The translations under genes were made by a program, and so were the position numbers. Shown one piece after another: positions 44,481-55,740 of a DNA stretch of 64,000 bases; position 1 is the stretch's first letter; the number at the start of each line of letters is the position of its first letter. The stretch comes from Hirsutella rhossiliensis (Eukaryota; Ascomycota; Sordariomycetes; Hypocreales; Ophiocordycipitaceae): the NCBI RefSeq assembly GCF_020360975.1, contig NW_025408668.1, positions 3,968,001 through 4,032,000 of the forward strand. The letters run 5' to 3'. Below the pieces are notes generated by a model, which saw only the letters and a program-made list of their open reading frames with translations, had not been told where the DNA came from and made no database searches.

Positions 44481-44900
44481 TAATAATAGGCAAATAGGAC
44501 CTTTAAATTCCTCTCGAATTAAAGACCTTATATATAAGGTAAAAGAGTAGGAAATCCCTTATAAAACCTTAGAGAATAGAAATTTCTATAATTTTATATA
44601 CGATACTAGTGCTACTAGGTATATAGTATCGGAAAAGAAATTCCTTATTAATTTTCGAACTATCTCTACTAAGGTTAATTAGGGAAAGGCATCCTATATA
44701 ATTATTAAAGGCTGCGGAGATCTTCTTTTTAGATTTCTAAAAAATAAAAGGCTATTTATCTTAAGAAACTGCCTTTTATACCTAAATTAGGGTAAATATT
44801 ATAAGCTAATCGTATTTTAAAAATACTTATGCCTTTATTAATAGCAAGGAAATTTTCCTGCTAGATAACTAGGCTAATATTATATCTAAAGGAAAACAGT
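44480..44900 (+). pseudogene. Cop-3 aspartic protease
   Basis: The frame near 44590-44640 reads FIYDTSATRYIVSEKKFLI. The copia active site YDTGAT has become YDTSAT; the Asp is kept but the Gly is lost. Hydrophobic segments follow to about 44800, then a frameshift. Confidence 0.7.
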
Positions 44901-44949
44901 AAGATAACCTTTATATCTTCTCTTTAGAAATTCCTTTCTTAAAGAAGAA

Positions 44950-45900
44950 GACATTCCTATATAATATTAATAATATAAGGAATAATATAAAGGACCTTAA
45001 CTTTTATTTATAGCATTTAAGGCTAGGATATATAAGTCTTAAAGCCTTACTAAAAACCTTTAAAAAGATATAATAAAGATATAACTATCCCTAAGAAGGA
45101 TATTATAAAAATTAAAGAATGCGAGGCTTATATTAAAGCAAAGGCAACTAATAAGAGGAATAGATCCCTATCTAATAAGGTATATAATTACCTTAATAGA
45201 GTTGCTATTAATATTTAGGGACCTATAAAGACCCCTACTTATAATAAATATACCTCCTTTATATCCTTTTTAGATATAGGGATAAGATATTTAGAAATAT
45301 ATTTAATAAAATCTAAGGTAGAAGCCCTAGATAAATTCTTAGAATATAAAGCCTTAGTTAAAAATAACTAGGATAATATTACTATAAAGGAAGTCTTTTT
45401 AGATAACGTAAAAGAATTCCTATATAAAATAAAACCCTACTACTTAAGAAAGGGAATAAAATATTATACTAGCCCTCCTAGGACTCCTAAATTAAACGGA
45501 GTAATAGAGAGGATTAATAGGAGTATTTTAAATAAAGTCCGAGCTATTTTATTTACGGCAAAACTGCCTAAATATCTATAGGGAGAAGCTGTTCTAACAG
45601 CAGCCTATTTATATAATAGGACCCCTTACTTACGAATAGGCTTCTAAACTCCTATAGAGAAGAAGGAAAATAAATCTCTAGCCTTAGAAGACTTAGAGAA
45701 AATTAAGACCTTCGGAAGTACTATTTATTATAAAAATAAAGACCCTTTAGATAGGCTAGAGATAAGAGCTTATAAAGGTATTATTATAGGCTATACTAAA
45801 AATACTTATAAAATATATAACTTTTTAAAAAGAAAGGTAATAATTTCTAGAGATATTATTATCCTAGAAAATAAATTTATAGAAAATTAAAAGGAAGAAG
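44950..45900 (+). pseudogene. Cop-3 integrase
   Basis: The core is mostly in one frame: AYIKAKATNKRNRSLSNKVY near 45130-45190, INI-GPIKTPTYNKYTSFISFLDI near 45210-45280, LEIYLIKSKVEALDKFLEYK, and SPPRTPKLNGVIERINRSIL near 45470-45530, containing the catalytic Glu block (NGVIER). AYLYNRTPYLRIGF near 45600-45645, and the tail YKGIIIGYTKNTYKIY near 45770-45820, follow. Only a few stops interrupt it. The protein would insert copia cDNA; here it is broken. Confidence 0.82.
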
Positions 45901-46320
45901 ACCTAAAGGACTTCGACTTTGATACCTTACCTTCTATAAATAAGGTCCCGGATAATTATTTATAAAGGGAACCTATATATAAAGAAGGCAATAACTCTTC
46001 TTTAGAAGAAGAGGAAAATAACCCTCCTATAGAGAAGGAAGATAACCCTCTTATAGAGAAGGAAGATAACCCTCCTATAGAGAAGGAAGATAACCCTTTT
46101 ATAAAAAAGGGAAATAATCCTCTTTTAGAAAAGGGATTAAATAAGGATCTAAAAATCCGTATTAATATACCTAAGAAGCTAAACGGATTTTATAAAGACT
46201 ATATCGTATACCCCGAAATAAACACTATATTAAATAGTAAAAGTAAAGAGATTATTCTATCTTTACTAGAAAATAAGGATCCTATAGAGCCTAAAACATT
46301 TAAATAAGCTATAAATAGCT
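45900..46320 (+). pseudogene. Cop-3 integrase-RT linker with acidic repeats
   Basis: A repeated unit of the form NNPPIEKEED/ENPLIEKEDNP stands near 46010-46130, from about five copies of a 27-30-bp repeat (gaggaaaataaccctcctatagagaagg type). It is acidic and Pro-rich. Copia elements often carry an acidic linker here; the tandem repeat is specific to this copy. Confidence 0.6.
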
Positions 46321-46379
46321 TAGAAGCTATAGAATAGAAAAGAGCTATGTTTCTAGAAATAGAAGAGCTCTTAAACTAA

Positions 46380-47230
46380 AATACCTAGGAATTAAAGCCT
46401 CTTCCTAGCGATAGGGAGGCCCTAGGCGGCCGTTAGGTCTATAAAATAAAGCGGGATAATAATAATAATATTATTAAATATAAAGCCCGCTACGTAGTAT
46501 AAGGATTTAATTAGGTCTATAGCCTAGATTATCTAGAAACCTTTTCTACGATAGTAAGACCTAAATCTATTAGAATGCTACTTATAATAGCTATTTCTAA
46601 TAATTATACTCTACTATAATACGATATAAAAAATGCCTTTATATATACCGAAATAGATATAGATATTTATATAAAAATCCCTATAGGCTACGAAGAGCTA
46701 ATACTTAAAGACTAGTTTAATAAAAACTAGTATAAGTATAATATTAGCTATTCGTAGTTTCTAGAGCTATATAAAAAGAAAAGGCTAGTAGTAAAATTAA
46801 AGAAAGTATTATACGGCCTTAAATAAAGCCTAAAGCTTTAGTATAACTATCTTAGCTCTATGTTAGCTAAGATAGGATTTTCGGCCCTTCCTATAGATAA
46901 AGGGGTATTTATAAATACGCAATATAAAATTACGATAGTAATCTACGTAGATAACCTCCTAATAATAGGGCCTAATAGAGGTATAATAAATAGTCTACTT
47001 AAAAAAGTAGTAGATTATATAAAGGTTTAGCCTCTAAGCGAACTAAAAGACTTCTTAGGAATATATATAATTATAAACTAGAGTAGAAAGGAGATATTTA
47101 TATCCTAGGAAATATATACTCGTAATAAAATACGAGAATATAATAAAGAAGACTTAGGGACTTCTAATACGCTTACTATAGTAGGAGTAAAGCTTAAAAA
47201 TGCTACTATAACGCCTTCGTAAATAGAAAT
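46380..47230 (+). pseudogene. Cop-3 reverse transcriptase
   Basis: RT_copia text is continuous apart from stops: YKARYVV-GFN-VYSLDYLETFSTIV near 46475-46555, YDIKNAFIYTEIDIDIYIKIPIGY near 46620-46690 with the first Asp, VKLKKVLYGLK near 46790-46823, and VIYVDNLLIIGPNR near 46940-46980, where the second Asp of YVDD is now Asn. LSELKDFLGIYIII follows near 47030. The change removes a catalytic metal ligand. Confidence 0.83.
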
Positions 47231-47888
47231 CCTTATTTACTAAAGGGAAATACGGGCTTTATTATATCTAGCTATAATAAGTAGGCTAGACATTTTATAT
47301 GCTGTTATTTCCTGCGCTAGATTTGCTTCTAAACTAGATAATACGTATTTTAAAGCGTAAAATACTATCTAGAAATATTTAAATAAATATCCTAACCTAG
47401 GGATAATTTATTATTATAATATCCCTTATACTTATAATTTTATAAAAGGTTATTCCGACGCTAGCTAGGCGTCTAACCTTATAGATAGAAAATCCGTTTC
47501 CGGATACTATTTCTATATTTATAAAAATATTATAAGTTAGGCCTACTAGAAGTAAAAATCTATAGCCCTATTAACCTACGAAGCTAAATTTATTGCCCTT
47601 AGGGAGGCTAATAAAGAAGCTTTATATCTAAATCGGCTATTTTATACGATAAATAATAGCTTGTCTATTAGAATTCCTAATACTATACCTCTTATCTTAA
47701 CGGATAATAAGGCAGCTATTAAATTAGCTGAAAATCCGGAATTTCATAAAAAGACAAAGCATATAGACATTGCTTACTTCTATACCCGAGAAAATATTAG
47801 GGAAAAGAAGATTCGGATTTTCTATATTAAATCCGAAGATAATATTGCCGATATATTTACTAAGGAACTAAGAAGAGAAAAATTTTAA
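47230..47888 (+). pseudogene. Cop-3 RNase H, last 75 codons intact
   Basis: RLDILYAVISCARFASKLD near 47285-47340 starts the domain. GYSDASQASNLIDRKSVSGY near 47450-47510 holds the first Asp, and LTYEAKFIALREANKEALYLNRL near 47570-47640 the Glu. From 47661 to 47888 the frame is open and reads ILTDNKAAIKLAENPEFH, KTKHIDIAYFYTRENIR and DIFTKELRREKF before the natural TAA stop. This is the normal C-terminus of a copia pol. It is a fragment, not a separate gene. Confidence 0.85.
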
Positions 47889-48312
47889 GTTCTAAGAGCT
47901 TCTTTCCTTAGGAATTAAAAGAGCCTTAAAAGAAAAGCTTATATCCTTAATAGAGGTTTTTAGCTGTCTTTGCTTTCTTAGCTTTTCCTCTATATATAAC
48001 TAATAGGTTTTTCCTTTAAAAAGGTTTCCTATTAGTAAAAAACAACTTATAAAAATAGGGGTTTTCCTTATTAAAAGGTTTCCTATAATAATAACTCTAT
48101 AAGGCTTTTTCCTTATAAAGGTTTGCCTAAAAAGAGGAGAAATAGTTATAACTATAACTAGGATTTTTCCTACTAAGGTTTTTCCTAGAAAGGGTTTTAA
48201 AATTTTTTCCCTTATATTCCTATTATATACCTTATTCTTAATAAGGATAATTCTACTATAAAAGAAATAACTAGTAAAGAGCACTATTTACCTAGTACTC
48301 TTTAAGGGAGGC
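47889..48312 (+). repeat. Cop-3 3' UTR: aggtttttcct hairpin array and polypurine tract
   Basis: About eight copies of AGG(T3-5)CCT-type short inverted repeats lie between 48000 and 48200 (taggtttttcctt, aaggtttccta, gggttttcctt, aaggtttcctat, ggctttttcctt, aaggtttgccta, ggatttttccta, aaggtttttcctag), often in pairs about 15-20 bp apart. The segment ends aagggaggc before the 3' LTR. The minus-strand ORF 48000-48284 is made of this array and is not a gene. Confidence 0.65.
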
Positions 48313-48474
48313 TATAAGAATATACCCTTATATTCCTATTTTACTGTTATAAAGAAATAATAGGCATAGGGAGGCTTTATAGAATAAGCTAGTAAAAAGA
48401 GGCTCTATAATACAGTCTAAGGGAATAACCCTTAAAAGACAAAGACCTCTACTAGACATCTATACCTTCCTCTA
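48313..48474 (+). repeat. Cop-3 3' LTR (162 bp)
   Basis: Starts tataagaatatacc and ends ccttcctcta. It differs from the 5' LTR at a few positions, with CA/TG kept in places. Confidence 0.88.
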
Positions 48475-48870
48475 GGAAAAGCGGGTTAGGATAAGCCTAT
48501 CCTTATAAACAAAAATATGCATAAAATGCATAAGTTAATTACGAGCAGAACGGATACCCTATTGCCTATTTTGGCCTAGCGGTTCCAAAGATATCCGCGA
48601 TACGAGAATAGGTAGGGCATAGAACATTCTAGTTAAATCCACTACTCATGCTAGAACCTGTAGTCTTACGTTAACTATCACGCTATAATTAGACCACCTA
48701 CTAAGTTAGGAAGATATACTATAGATAGAGCTTTTTAAGCACTATAGAATATGCTAGAAAGCTAACTAATTAGTCTACTAGTAGGCGAGTAATAGTCTAT
48801 AAAAGACGAAGGATTTCCCTAGGAGTAGTAGATAGAATAAGTAAGTTCGTAAGTATCTTTTATAACGCTA
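48475..48870. other. Little-RIPed segment of unknown origin
   Basis: From 48475 to about 48730 the sequence keeps many CA and TG dinucleotides (aaatatgcataaaatgcataag, ctactcatgctagaacctg), unlike both sides. It then grades into RIP-mutated sequence. No ORF, tRNA or LTR partner is found elsewhere in the window. Formally it lies inside Gyp-A, between the protease region and RT, but I cannot read it as Gyp-A coding sequence. It might be a fragment of another insertion or low-copy sequence. Confidence 0.5.
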
Positions 48871-50200
48871 TTCTTTTAATATATTATTTAGCCCCTTATA
48901 TGCTCGTTATAAATTCCGGACGAAATCCTACCCTATACTCCTTCGACCGATATTTCCGCTTACGTTATCGATTACCCGATTCTACGCTTATTGCTTATAC
49001 CTTCTTATAAGTTCGGAGTCTATTTATACGTTTATAAAAGGAGTTCCCTTTTAGTAGACTTAGGGCTCCCTTCCTCTAAGGTTTCTTTTAATAGGTTAGT
49101 ATCTTAGTATAGTTCGCTATATTCCGCGGTCTTTTATATAGCTAGCTCTTTAATCGGAGTTACCCTAGCTAGGGTTTCCTTAAGTAGGTCGATCTATAAA
49201 AACTATATTTCGTCGCTAAGGTCTATTAGTATTCCTAAGTACTATCCTTTCTTAAATTAAATATAGCGAGCGGTAGTATTAACCGCTATAACTAAAGTTA
49301 TACCTCGGATTAAGTTATAGGCTAATAATAGGTCTATTAGAAAAAATACTAAGTTACGATCCCTTAGTATATCCTTAATCTATACTAGTAGGCGTTCTAA
49401 CCTATATATAGGAACGTCGATATCGGCTTAGTATATAACTTAATAATAGATCGCGTAGCCCTATTAAGTTAATTAAGCTATAATTATTAGGTTACTATAT
49501 AAGCTAATAAATATTATTCCTATAGAGTTTAAGATATTAACTTTATTTAGTACTAAGAAATCTTATCTAAGTAATAATCCTATAAATAAGGTCTAGACTA
49601 CCTAGGCGCTATTAGTAAATTACTTAACCTTAAATCCTATTCCTTATTTCCCTAGGATATTAATTATTAAGGTCGCTTAACCCTTAGTTTAGCTTTTCCC
49701 TATATTAAATAGTAAGACTTACTAGGTTATATCGAGGGTTATATCATTAAAGTAGTAAAGCTAGTCTTTCTTAATTATAGAGCGGGCTATACTAAAGTCT
49801 ATATATATATTTAATAGTTAGTCTAGGCCTTTAGTTTTAAAGATAGATATCTAAGCGTACGTAAACTAAGATAGCTTTATTAAATTTAATATTTCGGTTT
49901 ATAGCGCCGCTCTTATAGTTAGCTAGTTCCTTAGTATTATAGGCGAGCTACTTAGTCCTATAAGTTCCGCTTTTATTATATTAAGAATAAATAGGATCTT
50001 ATCTTTTATTTCTTTAATATCTTCTCCTATATTAGCGGTAGTATCTTTATCTTTTAGCCCTTTATCCTAAGTAAATAGGATCTAGTTTTATATTTCCTAG
50101 GAAAGATATATCCCGCTTTAGTTATTAGTTAGTGCTACTTAAAGCTAATAGGCGAGGTTAATAATAATTAGGTTTTCCTAAGAGCCTTCCTTTAGTTTTA
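48870..50200 (-). pseudogene. Gyp-A gag-to-protease region
   Basis: A minus-strand frame is readable from about 49800 to 48890 with RIP-type stops: DFSIARSIIKKD, DFLVLNKVNILNSIGIIFIS, DIDVPIYRLERLLV, IKDILRDRNLVFFLIDLLLAY and LLKETLEEGSPKSTKREL. By position it should include protease, but I cannot see a clear D(S/T)G active site. It may be an extended spacer of this long element. Confidence 0.5.
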
Positions 50201-51795
50201 AATCCTAAGGCTATAGTCCGGCTTAAGGGCTAGTTAATTAGTTTAGTACTAAGCTTACGTTTACTTATTATTTTAATATAGTCGTTATATTTCCTTTTTA
50301 TTAGAATTATCCTCGTTCCTAATATTTCTAATTAGTTAGTTTAGCTATAAATAAAGTAAAGTTTATTATAGTCTTATTCTTAGTTTTAAGTAATCCGCCT
50401 TATACGCGTCCTTTTACTATATTACTTATCTTTCCCTATAACTTAATCGTTAGCTTAGTTTCTAACTATAAGATAAGTTACTTATAGTTATTAATCTAGG
50501 TATCGAATAATTTTAAACTAATAGGTTAGCGGAATAATTCTTATAGTAATACGTTTAGTCGTTAATAGACTAGTATAATAAGGTACTCTTTTAAGTATAG
50601 CGCTACTTTTACTTTTTAGTAAAGCTTTAATATCTATCTATAAAAGTTAGCTTTATTTATAATATCTAAGGTAGTAAATTATTCTATTTATAAAGATCTT
50701 AATATTACTTTTAGCTAGATAGTAAAGTATTTTTATAGTTTAGTATACTAGGTAGTATATCCTTAGTCTAGGGTATAAAGTATAGCTTAGTCGGATTCGC
50801 TAAGATTACTAAAATACTATTTAATAGCGGTTTTATAAAGTAAGCTAAGGATTAGTATCGTTAGTTTATTAGTATATTTTAGTCCGCGAATAGCTACCTA
50901 CTTTAAGGAATTAATAAATCGATCGACGCTTTTATATATTATCGTTTTCTTAGTTTCTTTAAGAACGTTAAATATTATATTAAAGGGGCTAGTAAGGTTA
51001 AACTTCCCTATATCTTTTAGTTTAATATATACTAAGGGTGCTTAAAAAGGGTTTATAGTAGTATTATCCTTAGTTTCTCTTACTATAGCTTTTACTAGTA
51101 GTTATATAAGAGCTTCTTTTATAATTAAGCTTACTAGCTAGTTTACTAAGGTTATTATCGCGAATATACTACTAAGGGTAGTATTATTTAAAGGTTCTTC
51201 TTTATTTTAGTCGTTATAGTTTAGCGAACTTCTAGGGCTTTATCCTTTTAATAAAGGTAGTTAAGGTAGGGCAGGGGAAGCTATACTATACTGATTTCTA
51301 TATAGCTCCGTTATTTATAGCTAATATTACCTTATCGCTAGAACGTATTCTAGGTTATTAATTCGTTCTTATAGGCCTTAATAATTAGCTAAGTAAGCTA
51401 GTAAGTTATATTATAGAAGTTCCGCTCTTAATTCCTTTAAGCGTTATTCCTACCGCTAAGGTAAGCGATCTAGCTATCTTTTATTTCTATAAGAACTTAA
51501 TAGGAAATATCCTAGAAATAAGTATCTTTCTATATACTAATAAAAGCTTTATATTACTTAAGCTTTAATACGTCGAAGTTCTACCTTTATCTAAAGTTCC
51601 CTAAGTATTTCTTTTATAAAAAGCGATTAAGAAGCTAGTATTCGTTAGTACGTAAGTAGGAGCTTTCTTCTTAAAAAGATATTAAGGTTTATAGGTTAAG
51701 GTTAACTTATCCCTTTCCTTATTCTTTATCTTTTATTCTATTAAATATAGACCTTAGGATAATAAATAGTTAAAGGAATAGGAATTACTACTATT
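50200..51795 (-). pseudogene. Gyp-A gag
   Basis: On the minus strand, gag-like text runs from about 51600: DIGKFNLTSPFNIIFNVLKET near 51010-50950, KSVDRFINSLK near 50925-50890, TILILSLLYKTAIK-YFSNLSESD near 50860-50790, and TLDIINKANFYR near 50680-50650. This resembles a retrotransposon gag capsid domain (initial W/F-rich part, then a long helical region). It is next to the 5' LTR, as gag should be. The leader next to the LTR reads aatagtagtaattcc on the minus strand; no tRNA primer can be assigned. Confidence 0.65.
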
Positions 51796-52501
51796 TATTA
51801 AGTACTAGTCCCTTAGTATAAAGCTAGTACTTTAACCTTACTATTTACTTAGATCTAGTATAAGTCTAATAAGTAATTAAATAAACTAGCTACTATATAT
51901 AATTAAACGTATTATATAGACTAGCTACTATATATTATTACGCGCGTTAAATATAGACTAGCTATTAGTCTTATAAGTTAAAGTAAGAGTAGTAATAACT
52001 ATTTATATTCTTTTCTACCTACTTAAGATCTAATAGGTTCTCTATTTTTTATATATACTATAGTAAGCGTAAGACCTTACTTAAGGCTTTAACTAAGTAA
52101 TATCTTAACCTTATAACTATATAATAGTAGTATAGCGTATTAGCGGCATTTCCTAGTATTTTCCCTAGGTAAGTATAGGTATTTCTTTATAATTTCCCTG
52201 CTATATTCTTATAGTAACTTCTTAGGGAAATATTAATATAATTCTTAAGGAGCTATTATTACTTAGGAAATCGTAGTATATTCCCTATATAATATATCCT
52301 TAGGGGAAATCTCTATAAAATATTTATATAATCCGCTTAGTTATCGTTTCTAGGATTTTTAGGTAATTTCCTAGAGTTTACTTAGTAGCTTCTAAGTTCC
52401 TTCTTCCGCGGAGAGCCTTAAGGAGTTAAAAGTAACTTCCTTAAGAGAGGCTAATATTATTATAAGTACCTAGATTATCGACTATAGGGTATTCTATAAT
52501 A
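51796..52501 (-). repeat. Gyp-A 5' LTR (706 bp)
   Basis: Same length and ends as the partner at 21317. The outer flank is cttag (52502-52506), the RIP-altered twin of ctcgg at 21312-21316. Confidence 0.9.
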
Positions 52502-52506
52502 CTTAG

Positions 52507-52963
52507 TAGATAAAAGCTACTACTTTAGCTTACCTAAGATAGTAAGCTAGAGACTTTTTACTTCTTTCTTAACTACTTAATAGTAAAATACTATATTAAT
52601 AAGAAATAAAGCCTTAATAGCTATAAGGAGATAGCTTAGTTTTCGCTCCTATATACGCTATTAGAGCCCTAAATATAATAAGTAGCGGGCTTTTAAGAGT
52701 AAGGTAGTTTTAAAGGGATAAAAGACCCTTAAGTATTCTTTAACTACTTAGTCTATACCTTTAGTAATATATAGGAATAAGAGAAGGTATAAGATAGGCT
52801 ATAGACCCTTACTTAGTAAAATAGGTAGTCTTTTAAAGAGTTCTTACTAAAATTTAAAGAGACCTTAACTTAGGCGGTAGGTAATACCGCTTAAGAGGAC
52901 GGCGCTAAGCTTACCTAGCTATAGAACTCGATCTCCCTAGCGCTCTAGGAGCTATTTATCCCT
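52507..52963 (+). pseudogene. Gyp-C2 gag, middle part
   Basis: Readable in the plus frame: VFFNYLVYTFSNI near 52735-52775, then a segment ending QSFKEFLLKFKETLT near 52825-52870, and AVGNTA-EDGAKLT-L-NSISLAL near 52878-52945. This is the family gag helical region (the RETAQSELERL.Q pattern class). It is followed by the TIR element at 52972, then continues at 55906. Stops replace Gln codons. Confidence 0.7.
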
Positions 52964-52971
52964 ATTATAAT

Positions 52972-53135
52972 AAGTATTACTATTTATATATATATATATA
53001 TCTTTATTTTTATAAACGCCCTATTTTTAAGATATATACTAACGCTAGCCCGCCCTGCCTATTTATACCGCGCCTATATAATAGGTAGCGGTACCGCCTA
53101 AATGCCCGCGCCCGAGCCCGCCTATATATATATAC
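52972..53135. repeat. Left terminal inverted repeat of the TIR element
   Basis: It begins aagtattac and contains a (TA)n run and the GC-rich blocks that recur inverted on the right. Alignment with the right copy is interrupted only by transitions and short indels in the TA run. Confidence 0.75.
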
Positions 53136-53159
53136 TATATATAAGGCAAGAAAGGCCGT

Positions 53160-55620
53160 ATAACGTATGCCTCTTAATTCGCTTAAATAACGTATTTCCG
53201 GGCCTTAAGCTCGAAGTTAAAATAATTAGCCCGTTAATTAATCTAGCCCCTCTAGCGCTTACGGCTATATAGGCGGCGGCGGTCGCCCCTACTTAATAGC
53301 CTCTTACTTAACGAGCCCTCTAACGCCTAACGAAGCCGAAGGCGCGCTCCTCTTACCGCGTCCTCCTCTTAATCCCCTTCCCCTTATATTTCCTCGAGCT
53401 AACGATCCTTATTATAACGCTATAAGAGAACGCGGGCTATAGATAAGTTCGTCTATCTTATCTTGCCCTCGGTGCCTTTAAATACTCGCGTTAAGCCGCC
53501 TCGAGCTAGCCTAACTTAAATTAGGTAGCTATAATAACCTCGTCGCTACCGTAGCTACCTCGGCTAGCTACGATGCCTTTACTACGAGGGAGCTTAGTAT
53601 AGATAGCTTATTATTACGGGGGCGGCCGCGTATAACTATAACGACGTCGGGATCGCGGATTCGTAATAATAGCTCCTTAAGGTCCTAATAGTAATAATTA
53701 GTAAAGAAATTACTAGAAAGGGGGGGGGTCTTTACTAATAGCTTCTTAAGCTACTAGCGCGAGAGAATATTACGCTTTTTAAGCGTTAACCTAGCTTCGA
53801 AGCGTTAAAGGATTATATATATATAAGGCAGCTTAAATTAGTATTTAAATCTCCCGCTATATAGCTATAACGGCTATAGCTCTTACGTTAGCGAGGGCAT
53901 CGCGGCGAGGGCAAGCCTATATTACGTAGTAAGTAGGTTAACTACTTTATAGGTAATTTTAACGCTAAGATCCCTAAGCTAAGTCTACTTAAGGAAATAA
54001 CGCCTTTATTATATCTCTTACTAAGCGGCCTTTTATATATATATTATTTCTTTATTCTTAATTATCTATATAAGGGCATCGTAAAGATATAAGAGGTTAA
54101 AGGTACTTATAACTAAATATAACTTTATATCCTTATAAGTAGTCTCGACTAAGCTATTTACCCGCTACTTAAAGTTACGATACTAGCTAATAAGGCAGCC
54201 TACTTATTACTAACGCTATAGTATATATTCGTTTAAGATATAGGTTATAATATAGCCTTACTACGTACTAAAGATCTTATTAAGCCTCTCCTATACTTTA
54301 TAGAAATTCGCCTCTATCTTTATATAAATAACGTGCTTCTAAGTAAGGAATATACCCTTACGGCTATATTCGACTTCGCTATTTAGGTTAAGGTTTAAAT
54401 TAGCCCCTATAGTAGCGCTTTACTTAGCGGCGCTTTATTTAACGGCTTCTTAAGCGAGAATAGCTTCGACCTTTAAAAGGATCTCTATATTAATAGGGTT
54501 TTTAGGGCTATTAGGATTTACTACGTCTCTTTAGTATAACTAAATTCGAGGCCGAACGTTAATATTAACGTAGAATATATAGAGTTATTATTATATAAGA
54601 GGGAAAATATAAAGAAGGGCGTTTTTAAGGGTAGCTTCTTTATCTATAATAACTATATTAGGCTCTCGTATATTAATCGCCCTACGAAGCTCGTTAAGAG
54701 ACTTATAAAGCTATTAATATCCCTCCTCTTTCTCTATATTAATAAGGCTAAAGGCGAAGTTTACTAGAGACTTTTAGTTAGTAACCCTAGTAACCTAAAA
54801 AAGGAAGAGCTTAAAGCGGTTCGTTTTATATATATTATCGATACCGAGAACCTTAAGGAAACGTTTCTATATCTTTTAATACTATAGGTAGGTCTATAAT
54901 ACGCCTTAAATCTTATTTTTATTGTATAGGCCGAATTTAACGTAATAAGGAAGATCGCTAGCTTAAAGATACCGTAAGAACGCTTATATAGCTATTATGC
55001 TTCTAAGAGCGGTAAAACGGATCTTTTAGCGATCGTTATAGATATCTTAGATATAAAAGAACGCTTTAAAAGGCTCGGCCTTACGTAAAATAGTTAATAT
55101 CTCTTAAGCCGGCAGCGCTTTATATTAAGAGAGGTTCTACTTAAGAGCTTACTATATTACGGTCTATCGGCGATAAATATTATACGCTAAGGGATTAAGA
55201 GATAGCCTATAGTTATAGTAGCCCTTAGTAACTCGAAAAGTCTACTACTAAGCTCCTTCCTTATTATATAAGGCCGTTATAATAAGGCGAAAAGGGTAGT
55301 TAAGCTTCTAAGTAGACAGCTTATATAGCCCTATACTAGTAGAAGCCCGTCGTAGGCTACGATTATATATAAAGAGGACTTAGGTTATAAGGGAGATCCT
55401 ATTAATATCTCGCTTATATAAGCTTAACCGCTTAACGACGGCGGCACCGTTCTTATAAAGGAAGCCCTAGACGAAGTTATACGCCTTATTATAGGTTTTA
55501 AAGCTTAGAGGTAGTAGTAAGGGCGGGATAATATCTCTACGTTCCTCGTTAGTATCGTAAGATTTATTATCGCCTTAAGGTAGCATAGGTATATTAAGGA
55601 GGGAGAGAAGGGGGTTTATC
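53160..55620 (+). pseudogene. Large degraded frame inside the TIR element, unidentified
   Basis: Most of the interior reads on the plus strand with RIP-type stops and at least one frameshift. Segments include IYYVSLV-LNSRPNVNINVEY and INRPTKLVKRLIKLLISLLF near 54510-54740, LLVSNPSNLKKEELKAVRF near 54770-54825, GKTDLLAIVIDILDIKERFKRLGLT near 55015-55090, and LLYYGLSAINII-GIKR-PIVIVALSNSKSLLLS near 55150-55255. The last is reminiscent of a helicase Walker A environment but lacks a proper GKS/T loop. The end reads PLNDGGTVLIKEALDEVIRLII near 55430-55500. I cannot name the family. It occupies the transposase position. Function is unknown. Confidence 0.45.
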
Positions 55621-55629
55621 GCGGCGGCG

Positions 55630-55740
55630 GCGATAGCTTTAAATTTAGTATATATATATAGAATATAGATAGGATCTTATATATATATATAGTATATATA
55701 TATAGAATATAGATAGGATCTTATATATATATATAGTATA
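55630..55740. repeat. Tandem (TA)n/gaatatagataggatc repeats at the right end of the TIR element
   Basis: Two ~57-bp units of the form tagtatatatatatagaatatagataggatcttatata stand side by side between 55650 and 55740, inside the right TIR. The left end has only one related TA run. Confidence 0.75.

Larger units (their letters stand above)
43262..48474 (+). mobile_element. Cop-3: Ty1/copia element related to Cop-2
   Basis: Two short LTRs of exactly 162 bp (43262-43423 and 48313-48474) bound a full copia structure of 5213 bp. Its RT, RNase H and 3' UTR hairpin array are clearly related to Cop-2, but the LTRs are unrelated. The left flank is agttc and the right flank is ggaaa, so there is no target duplication. 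The left side is Gyp-A RT and the right side is a little-mutated unknown segment, which hints at a rearrangement or a chimeric end. Confidence 0.88.
21317..52501 (-). mobile_element. Gyp-A: large Ty3/gypsy element, minus strand, carrying four later LTR insertions
   Basis: Two LTRs of exactly 706 bp stand at 21317-22022 (3') and 51796-52501 (5'). Target copies are ctcgg (21312-21316) and cttag (52502-52506), which differ only by C-to-T and G-to-A, as RIP would cause. Minus-strand order from the right is gag, protease region, RT (YIDDI near 42570), RNase H, integrase and chromodomain, then an extra sense frame and a tandem-repeat region. Subtracting LTR-B, the solo LTR, Cop-2 with Cop-1b, and Cop-3 leaves about 10.3 kb, long for a gypsy element. 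Confidence 0.85.

Noticed and set aside
48000..48284. Minus-strand 94-codon ORF
   Set aside because: Consists of the AGGTTTTTCCT array in the Cop-3 3' UTR; repeat-driven.
55150..55260. Helicase (RecQ-like) P-loop in the TIR element
   Set aside because: The text IVALSNSKSLLL resembles a Walker A setting but lacks GxxxxGK(S/T), and no later helicase motif can be read; left as unidentified.
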